Counted from the stretch's first letter, positions 22,406 to 35,333 are shown. The stretch: DNA of 64,000 nucleotides from Zantedeschia hybrid cultivar (GCA_030544215.1 JARZZO010000009.1:49657129-49721128), one strand, 5' to 3'. The notes: generated from the letters alone by a model not told the origin. Program-made: numbers and translations.

Positions 22406-23995
22406 CTATGGGGAGGAAACAGGATAGAGTGAAGATGCAGGAGAATGAATCTTATCGACGTGAAGTTGACACTTGGCACACCTACGGACATATCCTACAC
22501 AATCTTCTTCCATAGTTGGCCAATAGAATCCTTGTCTAAGGATTTTCTTTACTAACATTTGTCCATTAACATGGCCACCACAAACTCCAACATGAACTCC
22601 TTCCATAACCTTCCAAAACTCATCTTCGTCTAGACATCTTAGAAGAACTCCATCAAAACCTCTTTTGTATAGTGCTCCTCCAACTAGGGTGTATCTCTGA
22701 GCAACTCTCCTGATAGCCCTTTTCTCCTCAGCTGTGGCTTCCTCAGGATATGATTGATCTTCACAATATTTAGCAATTTCGTAGTACCATGGTTTCTGTT
22801 CATCATCCATCTCTTCTAACAGCTTCATTAACATAATTTCTCTCTTTTCCACAATATTTTCAACTCTGACCTTCTTCAGCAGCTTCTCCTTAGTCTTAAG
22901 GAATGAAGGGTCTTTTACAGCGGGTGAAAGATGCCTATGAACAATGATCGACTCGGATTGTCTGCTGATTGGAAAATTGAGGGATGATGCAAGTGAAGCT
23001 AGAGCATCAGTTAAGATGTTCTGATTCCGAGGAATATGGATAAAGATCAATTTTGTGAAAAGCTTTGCATAAGCAGAAGTGAGTTCTTGATAAGACTTGA
23101 GTTTGAAATCAAGAGTCCGATATTTGGTTAACACCTGGCGAAGAATTAATTGACTATCACCCACTATTCTAAGTTTGGTGGCACCATGGAGATGAGCAGC
23201 CTCGAGGCCAGTAAGGAGTGCCTCGTATTCAGCTATATTGTTAGTGACTGGAAAGTCAAGCTGAAAGGCTTGTGGAATGGTGACACCTTCAGGTGATAAC
23301 AGAACAATGCCGATCCCCTTTCCATGATAATTTAGAGCCCCGTCAAAATGCAGAGTCCACATATCATCTTTGATTCGGCCTATGGACATGAGTTCCTCAT
23401 CCGGAAACTCCGATCGGACTGGATCAAAACGAGGAAGGGGGTGATGAGCGAGATGTGCTGCTATGGCGTAACCTTTGATCGCTTTCTGTTGAATGTAAGT
23501 GATATCAAATTGAGATAGAAAGCTTTGCCATCGTGCTAACCTATTAGTAATGATAGATTTCTCAAGGAGAAACTTGATCGGATTCATCCTAGCGATGAGA
23601 TAAACTTCATGGGCTAGAAAGTAATGCTTCAATTTCTGAACCACCCATACCAATGCTGCACATGTTTTCTCCATCGCTGTGTATCTCTGTTCAACGGGGT
23701 TGAGAAGTTTAGAAAGATAGTAGGCTGCCCTCTCCTTTGCTTCTTCATCTTGTTGTGCTAGGACAGCCCCCACCGCATCATCCAGGATAGAAATGTATAG
23801 TATCAATAGTTTGCCCAGAGATGGTAGTCTCAAAACAGGAGGACTTGCCAAATAATTCTTCAATCCATCAAACGCCTCCTGACACTTATCGTCCCAATTG
23901 AATTTGACTCCCGACTTGATAAGCTCATAGAACGGCTTACACCTTTGTGAGTGTTGGGAGACAAAACGGCGAATAAATTGCAACCTCCCGATCAA
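22406..23995 (-). pseudogene. Gypsy-A RNase H, second RNase H and integrase zinc domain
   Basis: An open frame of 529 codons. It opens with the RT thumb/connection (GRLQFIRRFVSQ, KCQEAFDGLKNYL) and the first RNase H (YYLSKLLNPVEQRYTAMEK). A second, archaeal-like RNase H follows, with HFDGALN, AEYEALLTGLEAA, VGDSQLI and TDALASLA near residues 215-340. The H2C2 integrase zinc finger follows (HVGVCGGH, CAKCQLH) near residues 470-515. Two RNase H domains identify the Tat group. The upstream frame to RT is broken by a frameshift near 24000 and by the inserted solo LTR. Confidence 0.88.
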
Positions 23996-24054
23996 TCCTC
24001 TTTCAAGTTCTTAGGAGGTGGCATTTCTCTAATAGCCTTTGCCTTGCTGGGATC

Positions 24055-26266
24055 CGTAACGACCTGCCACCCTATAATCAGGGATCCGATTATTAAATGG
24101 GCACCGAATCATTAATTTGGAAACAAACCAGGATCTTGATAAGTCTGGGAAATAAATAATAAACTAAGCTAAATATTCACATCGCGTGAATTAAAAAGGA
24201 AGTGCAAGAATTAGAAATTATTACAATGTGACTCGACTCAACAAATAATTACATGCTCCAACTGAAAGGAAATAATTAAGCATACAGGCCAAAAAATAAA
24301 ATAACAACTACATCGGGACATACCCCAGAACAACGGCTGCTGGCGCGTGACCCAAAGCAACACTCTCCTCGCTACGCCTGCCTGGAACCCTCACCTGAAA
24401 ACTGCAGGGGTGAGTCTCATCGAAAAGACTTAGTAGGGATCCTTCGATCCCCACCGCCTATTCACGCACTCACAAGTGTAGCAACGCAATTATAGATGAT
24501 TTAAGCAAGTAAAGCAGTAAACACAATTCCTAGATTCGATATAAAACACCTGCATTCGAAATATAACATGCACAACTCTGAAAACATTCTACCACGGAGC
24601 CCACAACCAGCGTCTCGGCAAAACACACCAACCACAAAGCCGAACGCGGGAAACACCGACCCGCTGAGACCAAACAGCAACCCCTCGGATAGTGCGCTGG
24701 CTATTCCGACCTGACAGGCTCTAGGTGGTTCTGCTTCCCCCAGCATGAGTGACACTCCGAATGTACCACTCCCACACCGGTACTAGCTATACCCCATGGT
24801 ACACCTGGTGACCCTCTCTCTAGGCATCATCCCGCCACTCCCACACCGGCGCCGTGTCACTCCCACACCAACACAGGGTGCCTAAGCACTAACAACTGTC
24901 ACTCTAGGCCCACGATTGCACAAAACACGACACGGTGCGATCTGACCACATAGAACCCATCGTCATCTAGTACATTTCTAATCATGCAATTAACTAAACT
25001 ATCCAACAATGTACACACGTGTTAATTGCAGGGATTAATGGAATTCTGGCTTGAATCGCGTCGCCCAAGGCCGACGTCATTCAAGCTTCCTAAACTGGTT
25101 TATATAAAAATTGGCCCCGAAAAATAGCCTAAAACGTGTCGTCATATGTAGCCGCCTTTTGAAAGGCATCGCTGTCCCTAGTCGCCTGATAACGACAGAA
25201 ACAGAGACAGGCTTAGGGGTTATTTCAGTTAAAACACGTCATGCATGCAAGTCGCCGTTCAAAAGGCATCGCTGTCCCTGGACGCTCATCAGTCCAGAGA
25301 CAGAGTCTGTTATTTAGGCTAAATAGCGTCGCGGGTGGAAGCCGCCTTTCTAAAAGGCGTCGCTGTCCCCCGACACCATTTAACCCTCATAGACAGGTTC
25401 TTCCTCCGCCATCTCCCAATCCACGGGGTGGGATTTCCTCCCCCAAATCGTGTGAAACACTAAGAAAAGTGGAGAAGGAGGAGAAGAACCTAAATACCCA
25501 TAAAAATTCTTAATTTCTCATTTCATGCAATTAGTGTTTTCACTCCAAAAACCCCCTAAACATACTTCAAAGTAGCAAAAACATGGTTTTTAAACACAAT
25601 ACAACGGGGATCGTCATCCTACCGGTTACTCGAACTCCTCTTAGTTCCAAGCCGCCAACCCGCCTCGCCACACGCCGCCGTCGGTACCGCCGTGGACGCC
25701 ACTACTCCACCGGGACGTCGGCCGTCGTCCGGAGAGAAGTGCGCCGCGGAGGAAGTGGTGGTGGTAGTGGAGGAAGTTGGTAGGTTAATGGAGTGGAGGG
25801 AGAGGAGGAATGGGAAGAGGAAAGGAAGGAGAGGGGGAAAGGGTTCGCCGGAGAGTCGGAGGGAAGAGAGGAGAGAAAAGAGAAAGGAGAGAATGAGGGA
25901 AAAGATGGAGGGTTCGCGGGGTCAAACAGAAGCTGGGTAAAACGCGTCGTGCAAGACCGACGTCATTCAGACAACAAGACCGGGCCGTACACTGACAAAC
26001 TAGGGTCGTACTCTAAATGGTGTTGTCGATCCAAGACGCCATTCAGACGATAAGACCGGGGCCGTACTCTCGCGGCCCAAGGCCGACCCACGTGGCGCCC
26101 ACGTGGCACAACCTAAAACATGTCCACATTGCTGGACGCCGTTTGAACTGCATCTCACAAGCTCGACGCGAAAAGGAAACTAAGTCTCAACCCCACTAGG
26201 GCCCAAACTAAGGGATCCGACCCCGAAACTGACCCGATAACTAGATCCGAAACTTCAATCCTTACA
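24055..26266. repeat. T3: solo LTR with 5-bp target duplication inside Gypsy-A pol
   Basis: The left boundary is CGTAACGACC and the right boundary TCCTTACA. The flanking GGATC (24050-24054 and 26267-26271) is a perfect 5-bp target duplication. Removing the insert makes the Gypsy-A pol reading continuous across the RT/RNase H link. On the minus strand it reads TGTAAGG...GTTACG, so its last two bases deviate from the usual CA. Length is 2212 bp with no coding content. Family is uncertain, possibly a Tekay/Del-like Gypsy LTR. It carries about ten GCGTC inverted repeats (25053-25385, 25938-26175) and repeated CTCCCACACCG boxes. Confidence 0.78.
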
Positions 26267-26871
26267 GGATCGATCTCAATTCCCCGTTTACTTACAATGA
26301 ATCCAAGTAATTTCCCTGAGGATACTCCGAATACACATTTCTTAGGGTTCATCTTCAAATGATATTCTCTTGATCTTTCTAACACTCTTGCCAGAACTTT
26401 AGCATGCTCAGCCTTAGTCTTAGATTTTACCAACAAGTCATCCACATACACTTCTAGATCTATATGCATCATGTCATGAAATATTGCCATCATAGCTCTT
26501 TGATAAGTGGCTCTAGCGTTCTTTAATCCAAAAGGCATCACGACATAGCAATATGTTCCCCAAGGTGTAGTGAATGATGTATTTTCTTGATCTTCTTCTG
26601 CCAATTTGATCTGATTATATCTTGAGAAGCCATCCATAAATGATAGAGTTTCATAGCCAGCTATGTTATCGATGCGTACATCAATGTAAGGCAGTGAAAA
26701 ATCATCCTTAGGATACGCCCGGTTCAAATCTCGGAAGTCAATACAGATTAAAACCTTCCCATCTTTCTTCATAACCAGGACTATGTTGGCCAGCCATTGT
26801 GGATAGAGGACAACTTTAATGAATTTGGCTTTATGTAACTTATCAACCTCTTCCTTCATCTTCAAAGCCAT
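26267..26871 (-). pseudogene. Gypsy-A reverse transcriptase
   Basis: The minus-strand frame carries the RT fingers and palm: YPQWLANIVLVMKKDGK, FRDLNRAYPKDDFSLP, FGLKNARATYQR and the catalytic YVDDLLVK. It ends at KRGIEID, where the T3 solo LTR begins; codons further left (to 26155) are T3 sequence, not RT. The catalytic box is intact, but an in-frame stop lies about 25 bases upstream of the first Met shown, and the insertion separates RT from RNase H. Confidence 0.88.
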
Positions 26872-28678
26872 TTGTGGGTGGAATCGCCTTAACTTCTATT
26901 TAACCGGGCTAGCTCCATCCTTTAATGTTAACCTGTATTCCACTAGTGATGAGTCTAACCCCGGCATATCCTCATAACTCCAGGCAAAAGTATCCTTATA
27001 ATCCTTAAGAACTTGTACCATTGCCTTCTCATCCATTTCAGAAAGATTCTTGCTAACGAGGACAACCTTAGGTTCATCTTAAGTCCCTAGATTGATCTCT
27101 TTGGTGGGCTCTTCTACGGCAACTGAGGGTTCATCGAATCCTTTTACTCCACTGGCATATGCCTCAGCCGCGTCCTCGTCATCTTCCTCATCTTCAACAA
27201 TGGGGTCTTTTTCGTGTATCAATTCATACACCCCATATCCATCATTAACTGACTCATCATCTACACAATCTTCTGCCATCTAAATAGGATTCTCTAACAA
27301 CTAAGGGATCATAGAGCAAGAAAGGCATTTAAATGCTAAATCCTGGAGGTATCTATCTTGAATTTATTTACCCTTAGATTTTCTAGACTTCCTAACTTGA
27401 CTAACCTGCCTAGAACTAGACTCCCTAACTTCGCTAAACTCCCTATCCTGACCTAATGAGGATGAAGAATGATGAAAATTATGGAATACATGAGGAAATA
27501 CAGGAGAATCCTCCCGAAGGGAGGGGCAGAGTAGATCTAGAAGAGAATCTTGACCGAATGACCCGCGCGATGGGGTACAATCGGACAAGTAGGAAGTTTC
27601 CTCAACGAGGATCTGGGAGAAATTTATTGTCAAATTGGCATTTTTTTTTTGAGAAAAGATGAATTAATCATAAAACAAAAATGAAGGTGAATAGGAGGAG
27701 AATGGGATGGAAGAAGCGGCACCAAGACCAAAGGATTGGAGGGATCATACAGTAGTATGTCCCAGATTAAATCATAAATCCTCTCTAGATGGAGAGAAGG
27801 TTAAGGGATAAAGGCCCGTAAGGACAGGGTGATCATGATGGGCGGAGCCCGTAGAATGTCTCCAGTAATGACCCGCGACCAAGTCGAGGTCAGAAGCAGA
27901 GTGTGGAATAAGGTATGGAGTGTGAAAATGTAAGAGGGATAAGTCCCCCTCCAAAGAAGATCCGTGGTATAACCAGCTTCATAGGAGTCATCTGGCTCCC
28001 TTCATCTGTTTCCTCAGATAGCATAATTCTTTTGTCAAAAATGGCACCAGGCCCTTCAATTAGCTCATCTATCTGTGGCGGCCACTTTGGTTCTGAAGGA
28101 TCAAGAAATAGTCTGTTTAATGCAATGTACATATCCCTTAAGTCAAACCATTTGTACCATTCACACTCAGGATCTTGGAACTTCCTCCTTTTCATTGGCC
28201 GCAGAGCCTACAAGGACTGGTACGTCAACAATTCTGAACAATGTCTGGCCAGGTCTCTTCCATATATGTCATGGAGATCAAAACAGGAAGTAATGACCAC
28301 TATGTTATCATGACTGATCACGGGCCCTTTGACGAAATGTGTGTATAAGGTCCATGTTAAAGGGTCCCGGCCTTCTTTGCATGGTGTGGACATTGTTTCC
28401 CAGACCTTTTGGTCGTCTTCATTTTCTTCCTACTGAATAATGTCGTGCCTTACTTTTCTTGGCCTATAGCCCAGGCCATTTCCAGGTGTCCTTCGGTTGT
28501 CCTTGAGGGGCGTGGTTCTGCCTTATAATTGCGTGCCTAGACCTTTTCCAGGCTGATAACCACCCTTCATCATTATTTTCCAACCAGGGGTACTCATGTA
28601 CTTCCCCCGCTTTATGTCATCCAGTGGATAAGGACTAAGAGTGGTGGCCTTTAAAGGATTAGCCACCGGATGGTAGAC
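26872..28678 (-). pseudogene. Gypsy-A protease-to-RT linker, decayed
   Basis: This part of the polyprotein has multiple stops. Recognisable pieces on the minus strand are an acidic stretch at 27279-27079 (DPIVEDEEDDEDAAEAYASG, then EINLGT), a motif typical of the segment before RT in Tat elements, and a block at 28195-27890 with ECEWYKWFDLRDMYIALNRL. The intervening bases contain frameshifts. I infer no independent gene here. Confidence 0.6.
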
Positions 28679-29761
28679 CTATAATACCGACAGAAAAGGT
28701 TGTCGGCCAGGTGAAGAAGCTGGCTTGATATTCAAGGAGTGAGCAGCAACAAGGATTGGCATACTCGTAACTTTAATGATTCGTCCTTTGTAGGGAAATT
28801 TGAGGCACTGATGATTCGTAGAGGGAATCGCCTCAAGGGTTTTAATATAAGGACGGCCCAAAATAGCCTTCAAGGAAGGATCTATTTCTAAAATGTGAAA
28901 TTCGACCTCGGCATGACATATAGGGCCTAACTCTACTTTTAAATAGACTATTCCCAGAGGGGAACGGGTGGAGTTATCATATGTTGTAACATAAATGGGG
29001 CTAGGCAGCCATTTTTCCTTGGGTATACCACGTAGTTCAAGGGTCTTCGGAGGCAGGACATTAATTGAAGCCCCTATGTCAACCAGGCATGTGTCTACGA
29101 CCTTTTTGCAGATATTGACCGTAATACTCAGAGCCATGCTCCTGGCTGCTAGTGGTGCTAGTTCCGAAGCATGAAATAAGATAGAGGGGTGATCCTCCTG
29201 CGGAACTAGTAGTGTGATAATCTTCTCTATTGGCACGTCTTCGTTGACCATCACTTTTTGTAGATATTCCATCAGGGCTTCCTGATGGGTCTTCAATCTC
29301 TTGATCAACTCCAGCACAGAGATTCGTGCCGATGTTCTGTCCAGTTGTTTCAGCAGGTCATATTGAGTGCCTGGTGCACTCTCATCGTTATGCGCTTCTT
29401 CTGGCGGCTGTGATGGGCCGTCTCTAACTGTTGATTGAGGAAAGACCTTATTGAAGATCCTCCCACTCTGGAGTGCATGTTCTTCAGTTGTGGAAGGTCC
29501 AGGCGATAACTTGAGCACCGTGGGGTTGGTTGATGGTGTGGATGGTTGGTATACGGGTGATGGCATGGGGTTAGTTGATAATGGCATGGTGCAGATAAGG
29601 GGTTTAAAGGGTTGGATAGTGGTGTGGTAAGTGGTTGGCGCAGTTGAAGTGGGGAATGGTACGCGGAGTAATGTTTTGGATGGTTGTATGGTATTTGGGT
29701 AGGTGGTGGTGTTGGTGGGTGATGTGGGGAATGGTACACGGAGCAGTGGTTTGGATGGCAT
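28679..29761 (-). pseudogene. Gypsy-A aspartic protease region
   Basis: A 360-codon minus-strand frame. The first third is Pro/Ser/Thr-rich repeats (LLRVPFPTS appears twice). The retropepsin core follows: CLVDIGASINVLPPKTLELRG near residue 235 and ILGRPYIKTLEAIPS near residue 310. The usual active-site triplet is D-S/T/N-G; here it is DIG, so activity is doubtful. Tat proteases often deviate from the canonical triplet. Confidence 0.8.
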
Positions 29762-29793
29762 GAGGGGTGCATAATTAGCTTGCGGTAGGTTGT

Positions 29794-30397
29794 TTAATGG
29801 AGGTGTGGTGGCATAGGGGGTAATGGGTTTAAGGAAAGCGGGCGATGGTGATGGGTTAATGGGCGTGGGTAAACAGTATGCGGGTGTTGGTATTGGTGTG
29901 ATGGTAACGGGTTGTGGTTTAGGTACATGGAGGGTGCGGTGTGGTGGTTGCTCAGTGGTGCTCGAAGTGTGACCCGTTGAATAAATAGAGGAAGAGTCAT
30001 CTATCTTCCACTATTGCCCTCGATTAGCCTCATACTGGCTATTTGTTAAAATGGGAGCAACTTGATTTTGGTGTTGGTGATCCGGAAGCGGGTTCTGCAC
30101 TATACCCATGTTCGGGGGTGTTGCCGCTTGCGCCGACGCTCTTGGTTGTTGCTGTTGTTGGGGCTTTCTCGCCTTCAAGGCGGATATATACTTCCTCATT
30201 TCTTCCCAATCAATGCCTCCCTGCTCGTTGAGATCATGGATATAATCTTGAAATTGGAAGCAAGCGTCTATTGTGTGTCTAGGTTGTCTATGGAAGTAAC
30301 AATACCTAGAAGTGTCGGCATTTTGGGGCCAAACTGTTTTTTCTCTTGGCAAGACCAAGGCATTGGCTACCATTAAAGCATTGAAGATATTTGACAA
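29794..30397 (-). pseudogene. Gypsy-A gag C-terminus with zinc-knuckle-like motif
   Basis: The 30397-30011 minus-strand frame carries CYFHRQPRHTIDACFQFQDY, a C-x2-H-x4-H-x4-C arrangement typical of Tat Gag and expected to bind RNA. IHDLNEQGGIDWEEM and a Gln-rich segment follow. A short Pro/His-rich frame at 30000-29794 links toward protease. It is frame-shifted relative to the main gag frame upstream. Confidence 0.7.
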
Positions 30398-32205
30398 GGA
30401 TTTTGGAAGGACTGGATATTCTGCCCTTTTCGGGACTGGAGGCTTCCTCTGCTAGTTATAATCAGCAGGAGGAGGTACATTATGGTACGCTGGAAGTGCG
30501 TGCGGCTGGTACTGTTGTTGTTGTGGGGGCTGGTACTGTAACTGCCGCTGTGGTTGCTGGTGTGGCTGCTGGTTCGGCTGTTGTGGCCGCTGGTATTGTG
30601 GCTGTTGATACTGTGGATTTGGCTGCTGGGGTTGTTGATACTGTGGCTTCTGTTGTCTGTAACCCTACTGGTTCGGTGGTCTTGGGCCTGCGAACTGTGA
30701 TGGTGGCTGGCTCCTCACGAACTGGGGTTGATTGTTGTTAACGGTGCTAATCTGCTCATGAGAGAGCGTGCCCTCAGTTGTTGGACCTACGCTAGGAGAA
30801 TTTGGCACGGCTGGCTTCCGAGGTGGAGGCCTGCTAGGTCGGTGAGGATCAAAGACACTAGAGAATGTAGCATCTTTGAAAGCGTTCTGACAATAACGCG
30901 CCCTTTCATAGAGCTCTCCATGGTGGTCAAGTTGTTCAGGGCAAGGACTAGTTTAAACTGAGGTGTAGCATTGAAAATCAACATCTTTACTTGCTCGGAC
31001 TCAGACATATGATCTTTAACTTTTTCTGCCATGCCCCTCCATCTATCAGCAAAACTGATGAATTCCTCGTCGGGTTTCATTTTTTCTGCTATCAGGTCAG
31101 TAATGGACAGAGAGGGTGCAACTTTATCCTGGTATCGTTGAATGAATTTTCGTGATATGACACCATAGTCCTCTACTTCGGATGGCTCTAAGGAAAAGAA
31201 CCATTCGAAGGCTGGTCCCTCCAAGGATTTCCTGAACAAAAATGCCAACGACCTCTTGTCGTTTTGCCATAAAGATGACTCATACATGAATTCCTTCAAA
31301 TGAGTGAAGGAGTTACTAGTACCGTTGTATTTTCGGTACACTGGCATTTCGAAGGGCGGCAAATGGAACACGGGCAGACTTGGCAGGTTAATCTCAGGTG
31401 CAGCTTTAACTCCCATCATTTTCTGAAAATTATTGAACTGCTCATCCATACGCTCCATCTTCGCGAGCAGAGCTTGAGTCGTCGGATCGACTGGAGGAGG
31501 GGGAGGTGGAGGTACATGATAGGCATGTTGCCTAGAGTATGTGGGGCAAGGGGGACAATAGGGTTGAGGTTCGGCAGAGCTTCCGCCATGCCCGAGGGCA
31601 TTTTGGTAAGTAGGCGTCGACGTCCTGACCGGTTGCCTCGAGGAGGACAATTGTGGCCCAGCTGGCCGAGAAGTTGAAACCTGAAGGCCTTCCATGGCCT
31701 GGTGAATGAAGGAAGCATGATGGGGAGGTGGTTGAGGAATAACAGGGGGAGCCGCAGGATTCGGCTCGGCAGACTGCATGGGCGTCTTCTCCTTCAAAAT
31801 AGATTGGATTGCCTCGAGCTGGTGAGGATCCAGATGGGAGGCCAGAACTCCCAGGACGTTGACCAGATTAGATGGATTGGAAGATGAGGGCTCATTCGGG
31901 TTCATGGCCCCCTCAAAGACAGGATTAGAAACCGCATGCACATGCGGAGGAAGATCAGCACCAGAATTGTGTTGATCATGGGCAAAAAGAGGAGGGATAT
32001 GAAGGTTTCCCTCATGTTCCGATGGATAAGAATGAGGATCATGGGGGGCATTAGCATCTCCCCTATTTTTATAGCAATAATTGGATTCGAGAGGGGCATT
32101 AGCATCTCCCTCATAGTTGACCATAGCTCCCGAAGCCAAGCTCAAATCCCTACCTGATCGAAGTAACAAAATGTCAGATTTTTTTTTCCAAAGATTTGCA
32201 GACAA
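30398..32205 (-). pseudogene. Gypsy-A gag
   Basis: The minus-strand frame 32205-30787 (472 codons) has N-terminal EGDANAP-type repeats (three within about 45 residues) and a Pro-rich middle. A retrotransposon Gag domain then follows: PVYRKYNGTSNSFTHLKEF, FRKSLEGPAFEWFFSLEP and FADRWRGMAEKVKDHMSE. After MESSMKG the frame shifts by one base and the rest is read in another frame toward the zinc motif. Gag forms the particle that packages the element RNA. The start at 32205 is uncertain because the upstream sequence is also open. Confidence 0.85.
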
Positions 32206-33191
32206 GTTGTACAGAGATTAAGCAAACAAGTGGATGTTTAACGTTATTTTAGGATTCCTTGTGTTATTTGGATTCAATTAATCACAAATTCACTCAAGGG
32301 GTAGGATTTTAGTTTCAGTTCAATTTCCACCATTATATTCTATGGTTTTCTCTCACAACGTTATGAAAATCTAACCAGGACTTCGATTGGTACAACCAGC
32401 CCGATGAACAAGGAGGAATACCTTGATTTTGGGGACTTACGGAGGTCTTTAACGTCAACCACTCTAGTCTGATCGAGAGACCGACCCAATCAGAGAGAGT
32501 TGAAGATGTCAAGAAAAGTGTTCCTATGAGAAAAAAGCGGGTGTTAGCCCCAGTGCGTATGACCTGTGGCCGGGATGACCTCTAATGCTTATTACGTAAT
32601 GTGTAGTAGCAAGCAGATCAGAAATCTAAGAACTAAAGAAAAAAACAAGAAACTGCCTGAATCGCGTCGCTGTGCCTCGACGTTATTCAAAACAAAACCT
32701 TATTTTTCTCGCAGAAGCTCAGGCAGCAGACAGTAGAGAATTTGGCTTGAAAGGCGTCTGGGTAGAGCGACGCAGTATGAAACGCGTAGCTGCTCCTGGA
32801 CGCTTTTCAAGTCACAGAATCAACAATTCATGAGGAATTTTTGGATCGATTCCTCCTCAAACAAACAGAATAAAAGCGGTAAATAATTGGCTCATGTGAA
32901 TCTTTTTTATTTCAATTTTTTAACAGGATGATTTATCATGTAAACAACAAAACATTCAAACAATCACATATGCTTCTTATCACAATCACAACTCCTCAAT
33001 CAATCAAATGGGGAGGGCAAGATCTTGCCGCAAGGGTGTGCACGTGGGAATAACAGCTAAACTAAAAACTCACCAATCGGTGAGGGCGTGTCGAGAGACA
33101 CAGGTGATGCACTGTGGGTGCCCGATTAATAAAAGCAAGAACAAAGAGTAAAAGATGGCGAGACCAAGTCCCACCATGATCACCAAAAAGT
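32206..33191 (-). other. Gypsy-A leader and primer-binding site
   Basis: Non-coding leader between 5' LTR and gag. On the minus strand, just after the LTR, is TTTTTGGTGATCATGGTGGG (33189-33170), matching the TTTTTGGC... primer-site context seen in Gypsy-B and typical of Tat elements. Three GCGTC inverted repeats lie at 32656-32815. The segment CCTGTGGCCGGGATGACCTC near 32565 is shared with the Gypsy-B leader. Confidence 0.65.
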
Positions 33192-34487
33192 TGTTAGTGC
33201 TCAAATTAGGATGTGTGATTACCATGAAAATTTATGTTGATTATGTAACAAATAAACCTATTAAAAACTAAGTGAATGTGATCGTCAGAAACTTTTAACT
33301 AAAAAGTTCCAAAAGACAGAGATTGATCCCCTACCTGTTTTGGAATTGGAAGATATTGGAGTCCTTGATTCTCCTCCTTCAGCCGGCTGAAGGAAAAGAG
33401 CCCTTCTGACTTTGTTCTTTCTTTGGATGCTTATAGAGCTTTGAGGATCGTCTAGATTTCCTTGTTGATTCTCTCCTCTTGATCTTCTTTTGTATCTTTG
33501 AACCTTGCAAAGAACAAAACAAAAGAAAATAATAAGAACTTAGGCAGAGGTAGTATCTATTCCAATGGAAATTTTGATCATGCAACTTAAACAAAGAACT
33601 CACTTGTTTTGATGGTCTTTTAAACCCCTTAAACAAATAGGTTTGAAATTATGCTAGTGAGTGTGTGAAGCATAGAGTGATGTGATGAATGAGATTTTGA
33701 ACTAATATGATGATGAAACCAACAGAGATTAATAAAAAGAACTAAATTGGATGGCCCATGGGAAGCCTTGATCTTGAAAGCACTTGAATGGACGAAGAAT
33801 GGATGAAGAAAGGATGCAGACTCCGGGAAGTAGCAGCGCTTCGATCCTTCAGCGTTTGGACGTCGTCTCCTTCACTTTCGGCAAGATTCTTTGCTCAATT
33901 TTCACTCAATTATCGCTATCATCACTAACTTTTTAATGACTAAGGGGTTATGTATTTATAGGCTTAAGTTCACGCATCCGCGGTTACTTAAAGATTAATA
34001 TGAAATAGTTTGAAGTTAATCCAATTAAGAAATAGATAAACACAACCTAATTCATTATTATCTGTAATTATCTAAAACACGTCGCCCAAGGGAGACATCT
34101 TTTAGCTTAATTAAGATAAGGATAAACATCGAGAAGAAGAAACAGAAACAGCTTAAGAAGCTTAAATGGCGTCATGTATGACAGACGTCTTTTAGTTTAT
34201 TAATAAATTAATTAAAAATTAGATTAAAAATAAAAATAAGAATATAATCCTAAATGGCGTCTTGACTGGTCGACGTCTTTTAGAATTCCTCATATTTGAT
34301 TAAAAATCTAAGTAAAAATGAATTTCTTTAATAAACTTAAATAATGTATGTCTGACCGATGTCATTTAGATAATTAATTCAGAAAGATTAATAAAAATTA
34401 ACTAATGATTAAATATCAGACCATTTTGAGGTATTATTACATGATATGAAATTTACTCCAAATGATGTCAAAATTAGCGTGTCTACA
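33192..34487 (-). repeat. Gypsy-A 5' LTR
   Basis: On the minus strand it starts TGTAGACACGC and ends GAGCACTAACA, giving TG...CA ends and about 1296 bp. It pairs with 12578-13812. It contains the same set of degenerate GCGTC inverted repeats (34077-34370). Confidence 0.85.
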
Positions 34488-35333
34488 ATTGTCGAAGCCA
34501 TTGTACTTCTGATATATCGGCATCTCAGAGGGTGAAAGATGGAACACATGAAGATTGGGGATAGAGACTTCAGGGGTAGCTTTGACATCCATTATTTTCT
34601 TGAAGCTCGTGAATTATTCATCCATCTAGTTGATCTTCGTGAACAAAGCCTGGGTGACTGGATCAGCTGGTGGAGGTGGGGGTGCCTGAAAGGTCTACCT
34701 CCTAGAGTAGCTAGGACATGGAGGACATTAAGGCTGAGAACCGGCAGTGCTTCCGCCCTGCCCGAAGGCATTTTGGTAAGTTGGCGTTGGCGGTCTGACC
34801 GGGTATCTCCCAAAAGATTGTTGAGGGGCCATAGGCCTAGGAGTGGAGATACGAAGGCCTTCCATGGCCTGATGAACGGGTCCTTGATGAACAGGAGGGG
34901 CTGGAACGTGCGTTTCAGAAGAACACTAAGGAGTCTTCCCCTTCAAGATTGATTGGATAGCCTCAAGTTGTTGAGGGTCCATGTAGGTAGCCAAAGCTCC
35001 CGGAACAGTAACCAAATCGGGTGGATTTGAAGAAGAAGGCTCAACTGGGTCTTGAGCCTCTTCGAAAGTAGGGTTCGATATGACATGGACATGGGGACGA
35101 TCAATGTTGGGGTTGTATTGATCGTGGATAAAATGAACCTGACCTTGAGGGGGATAAGCATCTCCCTCATACTTAGTCTGAAAGTGATGAGAATTGCGGA
35201 GGGCATTGGCATCTCCTCCGTCTTCAGAATAATAATCGTAATTTTGAGGGGCATTAGCATCTCCCTCATACTCAACTCGAGTATCTTGTTTATAAGCCGC
35301 CATTCCAACGACTCTACCTAAGCGTAACATCAT
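34488..35333 (-). pseudogene. Gypsy-B gag fragment
   Basis: The 35333-34926 frame (135 codons) carries VEYEGDANAP, GGDANAL and YEGDAYPP repeats, then QQLEAIQSILKGKTP, paralogous to Gypsy-A Gag. From 34925 to 34488 the similarity continues in broken frames up to the PVYxKYNG region, where the Gypsy-A LTR begins. Confidence 0.78.

Larger units (their letters stand above)
12578..34487 (-). mobile_element. Gypsy-A: Tat-type Ty3/Gypsy retrotransposon with antisense extra genes
   Basis: Read on the minus strand the order is 5' LTR (34487-33192), primer-binding site, leader, gag, protease, reverse transcriptase, RNase H, a second (archaeal-like) RNase H, integrase, a long 3' region and 3' LTR (13812-12578). 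Two RNase H domains and a long 3' region with antisense ORFs are known traits of the Tat/Ogre/Retand group. All reading frames are interrupted. A solo LTR of another family (24055-26266) sits at the RT/RNase H boundary. The outer junctions show no target duplication: the left LTR lacks its terminal ~50 bases and the right side abuts Gypsy-B gag, so flanking DNA has been lost. Confidence 0.88.
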
